From: Chryseobacterium sp. OSA05B | GTDB taxonomy: Bacteria; Bacteroidota; Bacteroidia; Flavobacteriales; Weeksellaceae | Direction: 5' to 3' | DNA: 64,000 bases | Assembly: GCF_019970065.1 (NCBI RefSeq) | Contig: NZ_JAHXYH010000006.1 | Span: 62,001-126,000, forward strand | Shown here: one piece after another, positions 26,164-35,537 of the stretch | How the letters are laid out: every line of letters begins with the position of its first letter | Numbering within the stretch: position 1 is the stretch's first letter | Translations under genes and position numbers: made by a program | The notes under the pieces: generated by a model | What the model saw: only the letters and a program-made list of their open reading frames with translations | Told to the model about the DNA's origin: nothing | Databases searched by the model: none

Positions 26164-27093
26164 TTAGCAATATGATGCTACTATTTTATCTACAATTACC
26201 TGCGCCAGCTTTTCTTTGCTTTGATGCGTCCAGCCTGCAATGTGTGGCGTTACAATTGTTTTTTCTGATTCCAGAAGGTATTTGAGATCTTCATTTTCTG
26301 TTTCAAGTTTTTCGAAGGATGCTTTTTCATATTCGAGCACATCTAAACAGGCACCTTTTACTTTTCCTGACTTCAAAGCATTAACTAAATATTTAGTTTC
26401 TACGTTTTTCCCTCTTGCGGTATTGACAAAATAGAAGTCTTTTTTCATTTCTGAAATAAACTTTTCATCAACAAGATAGTGAGTATCAAAAGTAAGCGGA
26501 ATATGCAGGCTTATAATATCTGCAGACTGCTGTAGCTCTTCCAGACTGACCTGAGAAGCATACTCATCCGCAAGTCCGGGAAGAATGTCATGAAAAACAA
26601 CTTTACATCCGAATCCTGAGAATCTTTTTGCAGTAGCTTTTCCCATATTTCCGTACCCAATAAGTCCTACCGTTTTTCCAAGCAGCTCGTCACCTCTGTT
26701 CTCTTCACGTTTCCAGATTCCGTTTTTCACTTCATTGGAAGCGATGAAAAGGCGGTTCATAAGGATCAGCAACATGCCTACAACATGCTCTGCTACAGAA
26801 TCTCTGTTGCCTTCCGGTGAGTTGATCAACTGTATTCCCAATTGTTCTGCTACAGGAATATCAATATTTTCCATTCCCGCTCCTACTCTGGCGATGAATT
26901 TCAGGTTCTTCCCTTTTTCAAGAAAGTTTTTATCCAAAGGAATTCTGCTCCTGATGATGATTCCGTCATAATTTTCAATTTTATGGCAAACCTCATCATA
27001 GGAAGATGCGAAATCCTCTTCCAGCACAAAGTTTTTAGCCAGAAGCTGCTCTGTGATGAGAGGATGGTTTTTATCTAAAAGGAGAATTTTCAT
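26164..27093 (-). CDS. D-isomer-specific 2-hydroxyacid dehydrogenase (phosphoglycerate dehydrogenase-like)
   Basis: This NAD-dependent dehydrogenase has 309 residues. The active-site residues are visible: R in ARVGAGMENID, E region in GACLDVLEYE, and H in PHIAGWTHQS. The Rossmann motif is VGLIGYGNMGKATAKR. Short enzymes of this form in Bacteroidetes are usually annotated as phosphoglycerate dehydrogenase (serine synthesis), but it lacks a C-terminal ACT domain, and no serC gene is adjacent. The catalytic class is firm and the substrate is inferred. Confidence 0.85.
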   Translation of the reverse strand: MKILLLDKNHPLITEQLLAKNFVLEEDFASSYDEVCHKIENYDGIIIRSRIPLDKNFLEKGKNLKFIARVGAGMENIDIPVAEQLGIQLINSPEGNRDSVAEHVVGMLLILMNRLFIASNEVKNGIWKREENRGDELLGKTVGLIGYGNMGKATAKRFSGFGCKVVFHDILPGLADEYASQVSLEELQQSADIISLHIPLTFDTHYLVDEKFISEMKKDFYFVNTARGKNVETKYLVNALKSGKVKGACLDVLEYEKASFEKLETENEDLKYLLESEKTIVTPHIAGWTHQSKEKLAQVIVDKIVASYC

Positions 27094-27224
27094 TTTTAAA
27101 CACGAATAATTATAATAAAACGTGACTCTATTTTAACGCAAAGCGCACAAAGATTTGTAAATACCTTTTATTTTTAAGATCGCAGGGGCGCTAATGCTCA
27201 GCAAACAAATGTCAAGTAAAAAAA

Positions 27225-27776
27225 TTATTTCTTATCCTTCTTTGAATCCTTTGTTTCTTCCGGCTCCTGGAACAGTTTTTTAAGCTCTACAGAGTCAAGA
27301 GGTTTCATTCTTCCGGAAAGGATAAGGGAAAGCTCTTTTCTTCTGATTGCCGCAGCATGTCTCAGCTTTTCTTCTTCTGTTTCCGGGATCATATCCGGGA
27401 TTGGAATAGGACGGTTGAATTCATCCACTGCAACGAAAGTATAGATTCCTTCATTGGTGTGAATTTTCTTCTGATTGATCGGGTCATCCAACCATACGTC
27501 TACATATACCTCCATTGAAGTTGAGAAAGCTCTGGAGACTTTAGATTCCAGAACAACTACTCCCCCTTCAGGGATAGGATGATTGAAAGAAACGTGATTT
27601 ACTGATGCCGTTACTACTCTTCTTTCACAGTGTCTGGCTGCAGAAATGGAAGCACAACGGTCCATTTTTGCCAGAAGTTCACCTCCGAAAAGGTTTCTTA
27701 AAGAGTTGGTTTCGTTCGGAAGAACAATATTGGTCATGATGGTCAGGGATTCTGACGCTTTTTTTACTTTTGCCAT
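27225..27776 (-). CDS. Acyl-CoA thioesterase (hot-dog fold)
   Basis: This YciA/BACH-type thioesterase (183 residues) hydrolyses acyl-CoA. The family pattern is NETNSLRNLFGGELLAKMD, with the catalytic region followed by ASVNHVSFNHPIPEG, both typical of this hot-dog group. The tail (residues 150-183) is charged. The start overlaps the end of the upstream HU-type gene by 13 bases. The chain-length preference cannot be told. Confidence 0.9.
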   Translation of the reverse strand: MAKVKKASESLTIMTNIVLPNETNSLRNLFGGELLAKMDRCASISAARHCERRVVTASVNHVSFNHPIPEGGVVVLESKVSRAFSTSMEVYVDVWLDDPINQKKIHTNEGIYTFVAVDEFNRPIPIPDMIPETEEEKLRHAAAIRRKELSLILSGRMKPLDSVELKKLFQEPEETKDSKKDKK

Positions 27777-28513
27777 TGAGTCTTAGTGTTGTTTTGAACG
27801 GCCGGAGCTGGTTGTACAACCTTCCCGGCAGGTTTTGATAATGAATCTTTTTTCAGGGAATCCGAAACTGCTGTTTTGGGAGCAACGATAGCTTTTACCG
27901 TATCTTTTACAATTCTGTGGGTAGAAGTCTGTACAGAAACTTTATCAAAAGATTTTTTTCCGAAAAGAAGCTCCTGCTGGGTAAATGCCAGATACAGAAT
28001 TCCCAGAACAGGAATCACAAGAAGGAAAATCCAGAGAATCGATTTCTTGAATTGATAATCTTTCTCCCTGTTGACTGCAGTGCTGATTTTTTCACCGTTA
28101 TTGATATCCGAAATCCTGATTTCTTCGAGACCGTAAAAATCCGGATGCCCGGATTCTATTCTTTTCCCTTTGAAATGGGTATGATTTTCTTCAATATTGA
28201 TGAATCCAAGGTTTTGAATGTCCAGAACCAGATCTGCCTGAAGTTTTTTCTTCCAAAAATCCGTCTGGATCTTCAGGTCGCTTTTGGATGCTTCCAGAGA
28301 CATCTGTTTCTGTGCCGCAATGAAAGCAGCCAGTTCATCAGACTGTATCTCATAATCCACCGCGAAAACGATCTCGCTGGCGGGCGGAAGGATGCTTCCG
28401 TTCTCAGAATTAATAATTGCCTTGGAGTTTTTAAGCGAAAACACACCGAAGCCCGGAACCGTCACAGTTCCAAATTGTTTCAGATATTCTAAAATGTAAG
28501 CTGAAATATTCAT
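27764..28513 (-). CDS. HU-CCDC81-type protein with membrane anchor
   Basis: This 249-residue protein starts with MNISAYILEYLKQFGTVTVPG, typical of the prokaryotic HU-CCDC81 domains (two HU-like units, residues 1-120). A membrane helix lies at about residues 163-182 (ILWIFLLVIPVLGILYLAF), followed by a periplasmic tail with many K, V and P and ending NNTKTQWQK. In related Bacteroidetes proteins a SPOR domain follows; here there is none. A role in nucleoid or cell-division organisation has been suggested for the family but is not established. It overlaps the thioesterase gene by 13 bases. Confidence 0.82.
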   Translation of the reverse strand: MNISAYILEYLKQFGTVTVPGFGVFSLKNSKAIINSENGSILPPASEIVFAVDYEIQSDELAAFIAAQKQMSLEASKSDLKIQTDFWKKKLQADLVLDIQNLGFINIEENHTHFKGKRIESGHPDFYGLEEIRISDINNGEKISTAVNREKDYQFKKSILWIFLLVIPVLGILYLAFTQQELLFGKKSFDKVSVQTSTHRIVKDTVKAIVAPKTAVSDSLKKDSLSKPAGKVVQPAPAVQNNTKTQWQK

Positions 28514-28570
28514 TTGGCAGCAAATTTATAATTTTTTCGTGACTTTTTGAAGAGATTTATCGGATATAAA

Positions 28571-28594
28571 AAAAGACTGCCGAAACAGTCTTTT
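28571..28594 (-). terminator. Terminator of the TonB receptor gene
   Basis: AAAAGACTG and CAGTCTTTT pair around CCGAAA. On the minus strand the right arm runs into seven T, so it ends transcription of the 28652-30790 gene. Confidence 0.75.
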
Positions 28595-28651
28595 GATAAA
28601 TATGTATAAAATTGAAAGTATTAAAACCTGTTTGGTAACTTATTTTGCAGA

Positions 28652-30790
28652 TTATTGAATTTTCCAGCTGATCCCGAACATAAAATTAGTTCCTGCCTGT
28701 GAAAAATAGTATGGATCGCCACTGTAAACGGCACCATTGTTTACATATTTTTTGTTGAAAAGGTTGTTCACCAATAATTTCAAAGCGATATCATTATTTG
28801 CGATGGTAAAGTGATACTGGGCATTAAAATCGGTTAAAAAATAATCTTTCAGCTGCAGATTTTGATCACCGGTATTGTCAAGATACTGTTTTCCAACGTA
28901 CTGGTTCATTAAAGCAAACTGGAAATTCTTGTTAGGATTGAATTTCAGACCCAGATTGGCAATAACATTCGGGGAGAATGATATTTCGGTATCGCCCAGA
29001 TTCTGAAGAACTCCTTTATTTTTAATATTAAAATCAAGATTCTTGTTTTGGCTTAGGCTGACATTTCCCGTCAGTTCCCATTGCCTGGAAAGTTTAGCCA
29101 AGGCTCCGATCTCAATTCCTCTTCTGTAGCTTTTCCCTGAGTTTGTTCTGATAAATGCGCCTACATTATTCAGTTGTCCGTTCAGTACCAGCTGGTTCAG
29201 GTAGTACATATAATACAGATTGGCTGTTACGGATAAAATTCCAAACTGTTTTTCGATACCCGCTTCGAAATCGTGTAATTTTTCTGCTTTCACGTTGTTG
29301 TCACTCATCAGGTCATCTCTGTTCGGCTCACGTTGGGCATGGGCGTACGAGAGGAAGACTTTTCCGTTTCCAATCTTATAATTCACACCGGCTTTCGGAT
29401 TAAAGAATAGCCAGTTCTTATCAAGGTTGCCTCCTTCTCCATCTCCTGCTGTCAGGATCTTTGTATCGTAATCAATATTTCTGAGCTGAAGATCTCCAAA
29501 GAATTCAAAATGATCTCCCGTTCTCCATAAAGCTTTCGCAAAACCTGCGAATTCAGTTTTCACAGAACGGTTTCTGTAGTATTCATACTCATTGATCTGA
29601 GGAAAATAAACTCCGGTCACATTTCCAAAGTGTCTTCCGTAATACTGGTTAGCCACTACGCCGAAATTAAGATCTACATTCTCCAGCTTTCCATACAATG
29701 TGGAAACGGCACCGTAAAAATCATTATCCAGCCATTTTTTTCTGATAAAATCGGTTATTTCAACCGGAGCGCCATTCACTACAGGCACCGGGAGGTTATA
29801 ATTGGAAAAATGCGTGGCTTCTGCATCCGTTTCATCCACTCTTTTATAGTTTTCGTAGTATCCTCTTCCTTTCGTATAATGAAGCGTGGTTTCTAAACTC
29901 CAGTTATCATTGAATTTCTGCTCCCATAAAAGCTGATAGTGATTCTGTCTGTAATTGTCCGTCTCATTATCATAAAACTTCTCTTCTCCGGTAACCAGAT
30001 CTGTATATTGTCCTGAATAATTGAACTTTGGATTCGTTTCCCAGGTCGGTCGGTCAATCCCGTTCCAGGCCTGATAGGTCTTTTCTTTACCTCCGAAAGC
30101 CATCAGACGAAGCCTTGTTTTTCCTTCTTCAAATAATGCCGTGAAGTTGTAAGAGTCCAGATTCGAAGAAGCCCTGTCAATATATCCATCGGAATGAATT
30201 TTTGTATATCTACCCATTACCGAAAGTCTGTTTTTCCAGAATTTTCCGGAACCTGCTTCTGCTGAATATTTATAGGTATTGAATGAGCCATAACTGTCAT
30301 CCGTTTTGAAATACATTTTTTCGTCCGGTTCTTTGGAGATCACATTAATGCTCGCTCCAAACGCAGAAACCCCATTATTGGAAGTTCCCACCCCTCTCTG
30401 AATCACAATCTGAGAAGCGGAACTCGTAAGATCCGGAACATTGACAAAGAAAGTTCCCTGACTTTCAGAATCGTTGTATGGAACTCCGTTCATCATCACA
30501 TTGATTCCTCTTCCTGCTACCCCACGGATCCTGAATCCAGTATAACCCACCCCGTTTCCGGCGTCAGAAGTAGAGATAATGGAAGTTTGATTTTTCAGGA
30601 GGATCGGGAGATCCTGGCCCAGGTTTCTGCTGTCTACATCTTTCTGTACGTTGATGATTTCCTTAGCAACGGGCAGTCTTTTTGTAAAACTGACCGCTTC
30701 AATTTCCCTGATCTTCAGAGAATCCTTATTTTGAGCCTGGATAAAGGCTGCAGAGCCTATGGTAAGCCCTAAAAAAAATAATCCCTTCAT
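28652..30790 (-). CDS. TonB-dependent receptor under TPP riboswitch control, probable thiamine uptake
   Basis: This 712-residue outer-membrane receptor has a signal peptide (ending FIQAQ), a plug domain with GVGYTGFRIRGVAGRGINVM and the segment NNGVSAFGASINVISKEP, and a beta-barrel ending with the typical aromatic terminus (MFGISWKIQ). No carboxypeptidase-like N-terminal domain is present. The 5' leader contains a TPP riboswitch, so expression should fall when thiamine pyrophosphate is plentiful. Uptake of thiamine or a precursor is therefore the best inference; receptors of this kind under THI boxes are known in Bacteroidetes. No inner-membrane thiamine transporter is adjacent. Confidence 0.9.
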   Translation of the reverse strand: MKGLFFLGLTIGSAAFIQAQNKDSLKIREIEAVSFTKRLPVAKEIINVQKDVDSRNLGQDLPILLKNQTSIISTSDAGNGVGYTGFRIRGVAGRGINVMMNGVPYNDSESQGTFFVNVPDLTSSASQIVIQRGVGTSNNGVSAFGASINVISKEPDEKMYFKTDDSYGSFNTYKYSAEAGSGKFWKNRLSVMGRYTKIHSDGYIDRASSNLDSYNFTALFEEGKTRLRLMAFGGKEKTYQAWNGIDRPTWETNPKFNYSGQYTDLVTGEEKFYDNETDNYRQNHYQLLWEQKFNDNWSLETTLHYTKGRGYYENYKRVDETDAEATHFSNYNLPVPVVNGAPVEITDFIRKKWLDNDFYGAVSTLYGKLENVDLNFGVVANQYYGRHFGNVTGVYFPQINEYEYYRNRSVKTEFAGFAKALWRTGDHFEFFGDLQLRNIDYDTKILTAGDGEGGNLDKNWLFFNPKAGVNYKIGNGKVFLSYAHAQREPNRDDLMSDNNVKAEKLHDFEAGIEKQFGILSVTANLYYMYYLNQLVLNGQLNNVGAFIRTNSGKSYRRGIEIGALAKLSRQWELTGNVSLSQNKNLDFNIKNKGVLQNLGDTEISFSPNVIANLGLKFNPNKNFQFALMNQYVGKQYLDNTGDQNLQLKDYFLTDFNAQYHFTIANNDIALKLLVNNLFNKKYVNNGAVYSGDPYYFSQAGTNFMFGISWKIQ

Positions 30791-30910
30791 TCTATAAATC
30801 TTTAAAATTTAATGAATAAAAGGGGCGGATTAAATAATGTAGCAATTTACTAATTTAATAGTCTAGCAATGAGATTGGTATATTGTTATACGGTTCCATT
30901 GGTACATTTT

Positions 30911-30987
30911 CAAATTTCCCTAAACAGCATTATCCGTTCCAGGTTCATTGGGTATAATCTCAGCCTGTTAAAGCACCCCTTTATTTC
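30911..30987 (-). promoter_or_regulatory. TPP riboswitch (THI box) of the TonB receptor gene
   Basis: The minus-strand RNA has the full TPP core: AAGGGGTGC, GGCTGAGATTATACCC, GAACCTG and TTTAGGGAAA in order. The P1 5' strand AATAAAGGGG (30985-30976) is complementary, with one bulged base, to CCCCTTTTATT (30825-30815), which lies 25-35 bases before the ATG. This gives a plausible switch between an aptamer fold and a fold that reaches the translation start region. Confidence 0.93.
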
Positions 30988-30992
30988 AGCCG

Positions 30993-31000
30993 CGAAATTA
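30993..31000 (-). promoter_or_regulatory. Promoter-like element of the TPP-controlled receptor gene
   Basis: TAATTTCG on the minus strand is one base off TAnnTTTG and sits just in front of the riboswitch. The thi operon has the same variant (TACCTTCG) in the same place. Confidence 0.4.
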
Positions 31001-31213
31001 CGAAAAAATTACGGGTTTTTGGATACGGGATTCGAGGTTTTGAGATTCGGGGTTAGAGATTTGAGTTATAGAGGTTGGTCCAATTATATAGATCTGTTCA
31101 ATTTGTTTGATCTGCATGAAATTTTAAAGACTAAAGATTCATTCTCTACACATTTCAAACAGCCAAAAGCCATCCGCCAAAAGCTTATCCCTTATAGCCT
31201 ACTGCCTACAGCA

Positions 31214-31984
31214 CTAATACGTCTTATTCCTCACATCAATATAATAATAGTTCGTCCCGTCTTTTGTCACTTCAAACATTCTCCCCAGTTTCCAGCTGAA
31301 GTTTCTTTTGATATTAGAATATTCGAAGGGAATAATCACTTTATTATTAACATCGATTACTCCGAATCTGTCATTGTGGGAAGCCACTATCATCGGGTTT
31401 GAGGTGTCGTCACCTTCCATGATAAATAAATACTGATACTGAGGATAGATCTGGTACTGTCTGTAATCTGCAGCGTTCACGAATTTGGCTTTTTCAATGA
31501 TTCCGTAAAATCCATTCAGGACATAGGCCTGATAAAGCTGCTGTTTATAGTCTCCAAACTTACATTTCCCAAGATCAGCATCTTTGAACTGATACACTCT
31601 TTTTCCTGTCTTGTCTACGCGGTAAGAGATCATATCTTTTTCAACCGTAGCATAGTCACCGGTTCCGAACTTCCTTGCTTTCATGTTAGGAGAATTCAGC
31701 AAATTACAATCTTCATAAAAAAAGACCGCGATATGATATTCAGGCTTGATGATGAATTTTCCGTTCTGATTCACGTATCCGAATTTTCCATTCTCCTTTT
31801 TCGGGATCAGCATAGGAAGATCCTGATGGATAACGACAAGATCCGGGTTGGGCTTAGTCCCTGCAGACGCTTTCTTTACTCCAGTTTTCGTGACGCTTTT
31901 AACCGGCAGTTTCTTCACAGATTTTGACTGGGAAAAAACGAAAATCGAAATAAATACGCACAAAAATTTAAGGATATTTTTCAT
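31214..31984 (-). CDS. Exported WG-repeat protein
   Basis: This roughly 256-residue protein has a signal peptide (FLCVFISIFVFSQ) and at least two WG-type repeats: KFGYVNQNGKFIIKPEY and RFGVIDVNNKVIIPFEY. A third weak copy (YGIIEKAKFVNAADY) lies between. WG-repeat proteins are common in Bacteroidetes; their function is unknown. An ATG three codons upstream (31993) is possible; two TAnnTTTG elements lie at 32001-32020, the nearer one ending eight bases before it. Both starts are plausible. Confidence 0.75.
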   Translation of the reverse strand: MKNILKFLCVFISIFVFSQSKSVKKLPVKSVTKTGVKKASAGTKPNPDLVVIHQDLPMLIPKKENGKFGYVNQNGKFIIKPEYHIAVFFYEDCNLLNSPNMKARKFGTGDYATVEKDMISYRVDKTGKRVYQFKDADLGKCKFGDYKQQLYQAYVLNGFYGIIEKAKFVNAADYRQYQIYPQYQYLFIMEGDDTSNPMIVASHNDRFGVIDVNNKVIIPFEYSNIKRNFSWKLGRMFEVTKDGTNYYYIDVRNKTY

Positions 31985-32000
31985 ATTCACCATTTGCGTG

Positions 32001-32020
32001 CAAAACTACGGCCAAAAATA
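32001..32020 (-). promoter_or_regulatory. Two TAnnTTTG elements for the WG-repeat gene
   Basis: On the minus strand TATTTTTG (32020-32013) and TAGTTTTG (32008-32001) both match the consensus. The nearer one would give a leader of only a few bases. Confidence 0.45.
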
Positions 32021-32087
32021 GAAACTATCAAAATCATATTTATAAAGAATCTAAATAATTTCATCCTTATAAAATATTAAAAATACG

Positions 32088-32426
32088 TAAATTTGGGAGC
32101 ACTTTTTAAGTGTTTGATAATCTAAAAACGTTTTGGAGATATAATTTTTGATAGTCATGCTGTCAAAAAAGTGTATAAATCTTACCCAAAGAGAGTTTTT
32201 TCAACAAGACAAACCGCAGGTAAACTACTTACACTTCTATAAAGATCATATACTTCACTTCAAAACGGAACATTATCTCACATTTTAAAAAGTGGTAGAT
32301 GATGTTGTTTATTACCATAGCCGTTTTGCTGCGGCAACTTTAAATGTTTTATTGTAATTTATAACCCTGTTAAGAAAGAATAACAGTACGGACTCTACTT
32401 TTAAAATTTAAAAGACTTCTATTATT
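32088..32426 (+). promoter_or_regulatory. acnB promoter and unusually long leader
   Basis: TAAATTTG (32088-32095) is an exact -7 element and gives a leader of about 327 bases before the acnB ATG. A frame of 43 codons (ATG 32157 to TAA 32286-32288) lies in it with no known motif. No second exact promoter element is present, so either the leader is real or a non-consensus promoter lies nearer. Confidence 0.45.
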
Positions 32427-35207
32427 ATGAATATGTATCAGGATTACATCCAAGAGATTGAGGAAAGAAAAAACCAGGGGCTTCATCCAAAGCCAATTGA
32501 CGGTGCCGGATTATTAAGCGAAATTATTGCACAAATTAAAGACTCAGGTAACGAATACCGATCGGATTCTCTGCAATTTTTCATCTACAACACCTTACCG
32601 GGAACGACCAGTGCAGCAGGGGTGAAAGCTCAATTTTTAAAAGAGATCATTCTCGGTGAATCCGTAGTAGAAGAAATAACTCCGGCTTTTGCTTTTGAGT
32701 TATTATCTCATATGAAAGGAGGCCCTTCCATTGAAGTATTATTGGATCTGGCTTTGGGGAATGATACCTCTATCGCCAAAGAAGCGGCCAACGTTCTTAA
32801 AACACAGGTTTTCCTTTATGAAGCGGACACAAACCGTCTGAAGGAAGCATTCAATAGCGGTAACGAAATCGCAAAAGAATTAATTGACAGCTACGCAAAA
32901 GCTGAGTTCTTCACGAAACTTCCGGAAGTTGCTGAAGAAATTAAAGTAGTGACATTCATCGCTGGTGAAGGTGATATCTCAACAGATTTACTTTCTCCAG
33001 GAAATCAGGCTCACTCAAGATCAGACCGTGAACTTCACGGAAAATGTATGATCACGCCTCAGGCACAGGAAGAAATCAAAGCTTTACAGGCACAACATCC
33101 TGACAAAAGCGTGATGCTTATTGCTGAAAAAGGTACGATGGGTGTAGGTTCATCCAGAATGTCAGGGGTAAACAACGTTGCTTTATGGACTGGAAAACAG
33201 GCTAGCCCTTATATTCCTTTCGTAAATATTGCTCCAATCGTTGGAGGAACAAACGGTATTTCTCCGATCTTCCTTACTACAGTGGATGTTACCGGTGGTA
33301 TTGGTCTTGACCTTAAAAACTGGGTAAAAAAACTGGATGAGAACGGACAGCCAATCCGTAACGAAGCAGGAGAGCCAATTCTTGAAGAAGCATATTCTGT
33401 GGCTACAGGAACTGTTCTTACCATCAATACAAAAACAAAAAAACTTTATAATGGCGACCAGGAGCTGATTGACATTGCTAAGGCATTCACGCCTCAGAAA
33501 ATGGAGTTCATCAAAGCCGGTGGATCATACGCTATCGTATTCGGTAAAAAGCTACAAACATTTGCTGCAAAACTTTTAGGAATAGATACTCCTCTTGTTT
33601 TTGCTCCATCTAAAGAAATTTCTCACGAGGGACAAGGTCTTACAGCAGTAGAAAAAATCTTCAACAGAAATGCTGTGGGTTCTACGCCAGGAAAAGTATT
33701 GCACGCAGGTTCTGACGTTCGTGTAGAAGTTAACATCGTTGGATCTCAGGATACGACAGGCCTTATGACTGCTCAGGAGCTGGAATCAATGGCAGCTACA
33801 GTGATCTCTCCGATTGTTGACGGTGCTTACCAGTCCGGATGTCACACCGCTTCAGTATGGGATAAAAAAGCTCAGGCTAATATTCCAAAACTAATGAAAT
33901 TCATGAACGAATTCGGTTTGATCACTGCCCGTGACCCGAAAGGTGAATACCACGCCATGACTGACGTAATTCACAAAGTTCTTAACGATATTACCATAGA
34001 CGAGTGGGCGATCATCATTGGTGGTGATTCTCACACAAGAATGTCTAAAGGAGTTGCTTTCGGAGCAGACTCAGGAACTGTAGCACTGGCATTGGCTACG
34101 GGTGAAGCATCTATGCCAATCCCTGAATCTGTGAAGGTAACATTCAAAGGAGACATGAAAGAACACATGGATTTCCGTGATGTGGTTCATGCAACACAAG
34201 CTCAGATGCTTAAGCAGTTTGGAGGAGAAAACGTATTCCAGGGTAGAATCATTGAGGTTCACATCGGAACACTTCCTGCTGACCAGGCATTTACCTTTAC
34301 AGACTGGACTGCAGAGATGAAGGCAAAAGCTTCAATCAACATTTCTGAAGACGAAACCCTGATTGAATCACTTGAAATCGCAAAAGGAAGAATTCAGATC
34401 ATGATCGACAAGGGCATGGATAATCATAACCAGGTTCTTCAGGGATTGATCGATAAAGCAAATAAGAGAATTGAAGAGATCAGATCAGGTGAAAAACCTG
34501 CTTTAACTCCGGATTCAAATGCTAAATATTACGCTGAAGTTGTTGTGGACCTTGATATCATCGTGGAACCCATGATTGCTGACCCGGATGTAAACAATGA
34601 TGATGTTTCCAAGAGATATACTCACGATACCATCAGAACCCTTTCTTACTACGGAGGAGAGAAAAAAGTAGATCTTGGTTTTGTAGGATCTTGTATGGTT
34701 CACAAAGGAGATTTGAAGATTGTTTCTCAAATGCTTAGAAATATCGAAAAGCAGCAAGGAAAAGTAGAATTCAATGCGCCTCTTGTAGTAGCAGCTCCAA
34801 CGTATAACATCATCGATGAATTAAAAGCAGAAGGAGATTGGGAATTTTTAGAAAAATATTCAGGTTTTGAATTTGATGATAATGCTCCTAAAGGCGAAGC
34901 ACGTGTTGAGTACAAAAACATGATGTATCTTGAGCGTCCTGGATGTAACCTTTGTATGGGTAACCAGGAAAAAGCTGCTAAAGGAGATACTGTATTGGCC
35001 ACTTCTACCCGCCTTTTCCAGGGAAGAGTCGTTGAGGATTCCGAACGTAAAAAAGGAGAATCTCTACTGGCTTCAACTCCGGTTGTTGTCCTTTCAGCGA
35101 TCATCGGAAGAATTCCTAATATAGATGAATACAAAGCAGCTGTTGAAGGTATTGACCTGACTAAATTTGCTCCACCTATCAAAGAGTTGGTTCAGGTTGG
35201 TCATTAA
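32427..35207 (+). CDS. acnB: Aconitate hydratase B (bifunctional, AcnB type)
   Basis: AcnB interconverts citrate and isocitrate in the TCA cycle and, in some bacteria, dehydrates 2-methylisocitrate. The protein (926 residues) has the AcnB order: an N-terminal HEAT-like domain, then the swivelling domain (GVGSSRMSGVNN) and the catalytic core. The [4Fe-4S] cysteines are C756 in VGSCMVHKGDL and C840/C843 in PGCNLCMGN. The start may be ATG 32427 or the ATG two codons later. It is followed by a strong terminator and then a second aconitase of another type. Confidence 0.95.
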   Translation: MNMYQDYIQEIEERKNQGLHPKPIDGAGLLSEIIAQIKDSGNEYRSDSLQFFIYNTLPGTTSAAGVKAQFLKEIILGESVVEEITPAFAFELLSHMKGGPSIEVLLDLALGNDTSIAKEAANVLKTQVFLYEADTNRLKEAFNSGNEIAKELIDSYAKAEFFTKLPEVAEEIKVVTFIAGEGDISTDLLSPGNQAHSRSDRELHGKCMITPQAQEEIKALQAQHPDKSVMLIAEKGTMGVGSSRMSGVNNVALWTGKQASPYIPFVNIAPIVGGTNGISPIFLTTVDVTGGIGLDLKNWVKKLDENGQPIRNEAGEPILEEAYSVATGTVLTINTKTKKLYNGDQELIDIAKAFTPQKMEFIKAGGSYAIVFGKKLQTFAAKLLGIDTPLVFAPSKEISHEGQGLTAVEKIFNRNAVGSTPGKVLHAGSDVRVEVNIVGSQDTTGLMTAQELESMAATVISPIVDGAYQSGCHTASVWDKKAQANIPKLMKFMNEFGLITARDPKGEYHAMTDVIHKVLNDITIDEWAIIIGGDSHTRMSKGVAFGADSGTVALALATGEASMPIPESVKVTFKGDMKEHMDFRDVVHATQAQMLKQFGGENVFQGRIIEVHIGTLPADQAFTFTDWTAEMKAKASINISEDETLIESLEIAKGRIQIMIDKGMDNHNQVLQGLIDKANKRIEEIRSGEKPALTPDSNAKYYAEVVVDLDIIVEPMIADPDVNNDDVSKRYTHDTIRTLSYYGGEKKVDLGFVGSCMVHKGDLKIVSQMLRNIEKQQGKVEFNAPLVVAAPTYNIIDELKAEGDWEFLEKYSGFEFDDNAPKGEARVEYKNMMYLERPGCNLCMGNQEKAAKGDTVLATSTRLFQGRVVEDSERKKGESLLASTPVVVLSAIIGRIPNIDEYKAAVEGIDLTKFAPPIKELVQVGH

Positions 35208-35249
35208 TAGAATTTAACGAAGTCTCAGGACTTTTTAAAAATAATATCA

Positions 35250-35293
35250 TTGAAAGATTTTAGTCCTGAGGGATTTAAAATCTTTCAATTTTT
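35250..35293 (+). terminator. Terminator of acnB
   Basis: TTGAAAGATTTTA (35250-35262) pairs with TAAAATCTTTCAA (35276-35288), followed by TTTTT. Confidence 0.85.
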
Positions 35294-35537
35294 GTTTAGA
35301 ACCTTTCCATTTAAGACCGATTAACAATTATTTTATATAAAATTGGGACTTAAAATTCCATTTTTTCTTAACTTGATAGAAATAAAACATCCGCATTATT
35401 GATTAGAAGTATCCTTTTTACAGACCGAAGGAACAGAATTTGATGAATAGTAGTAACAAAAGAACATTTTCCGTTTTTGAGCTTTAAAATGAATGACGGA
35501 AAAGTCTATTAAAAAAGAAGAAAAATTAAATTAAGAT
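35294..35537. other. Intergenic leader of the second aconitase gene
   Basis: With the preceding terminator this forms a gap of 330 bases between the aconitase genes. No exact TAnnTTTG element is seen; AGAATTTG (35435-35442) is the nearest. An 8-bp inverted repeat TTTTCCGT/ACGGAAAA lies at 35467-35503 and could be a leader hairpin. No credible ORF. Confidence 0.35.

Noticed and set aside
30869..31402. A 177-codon plus-strand ORF next to the WG-repeat gene
   Set aside because: It runs through the minus-strand TPP riboswitch and into the end of the WG-repeat gene; the product has no domain features and its composition follows the antisense strand.
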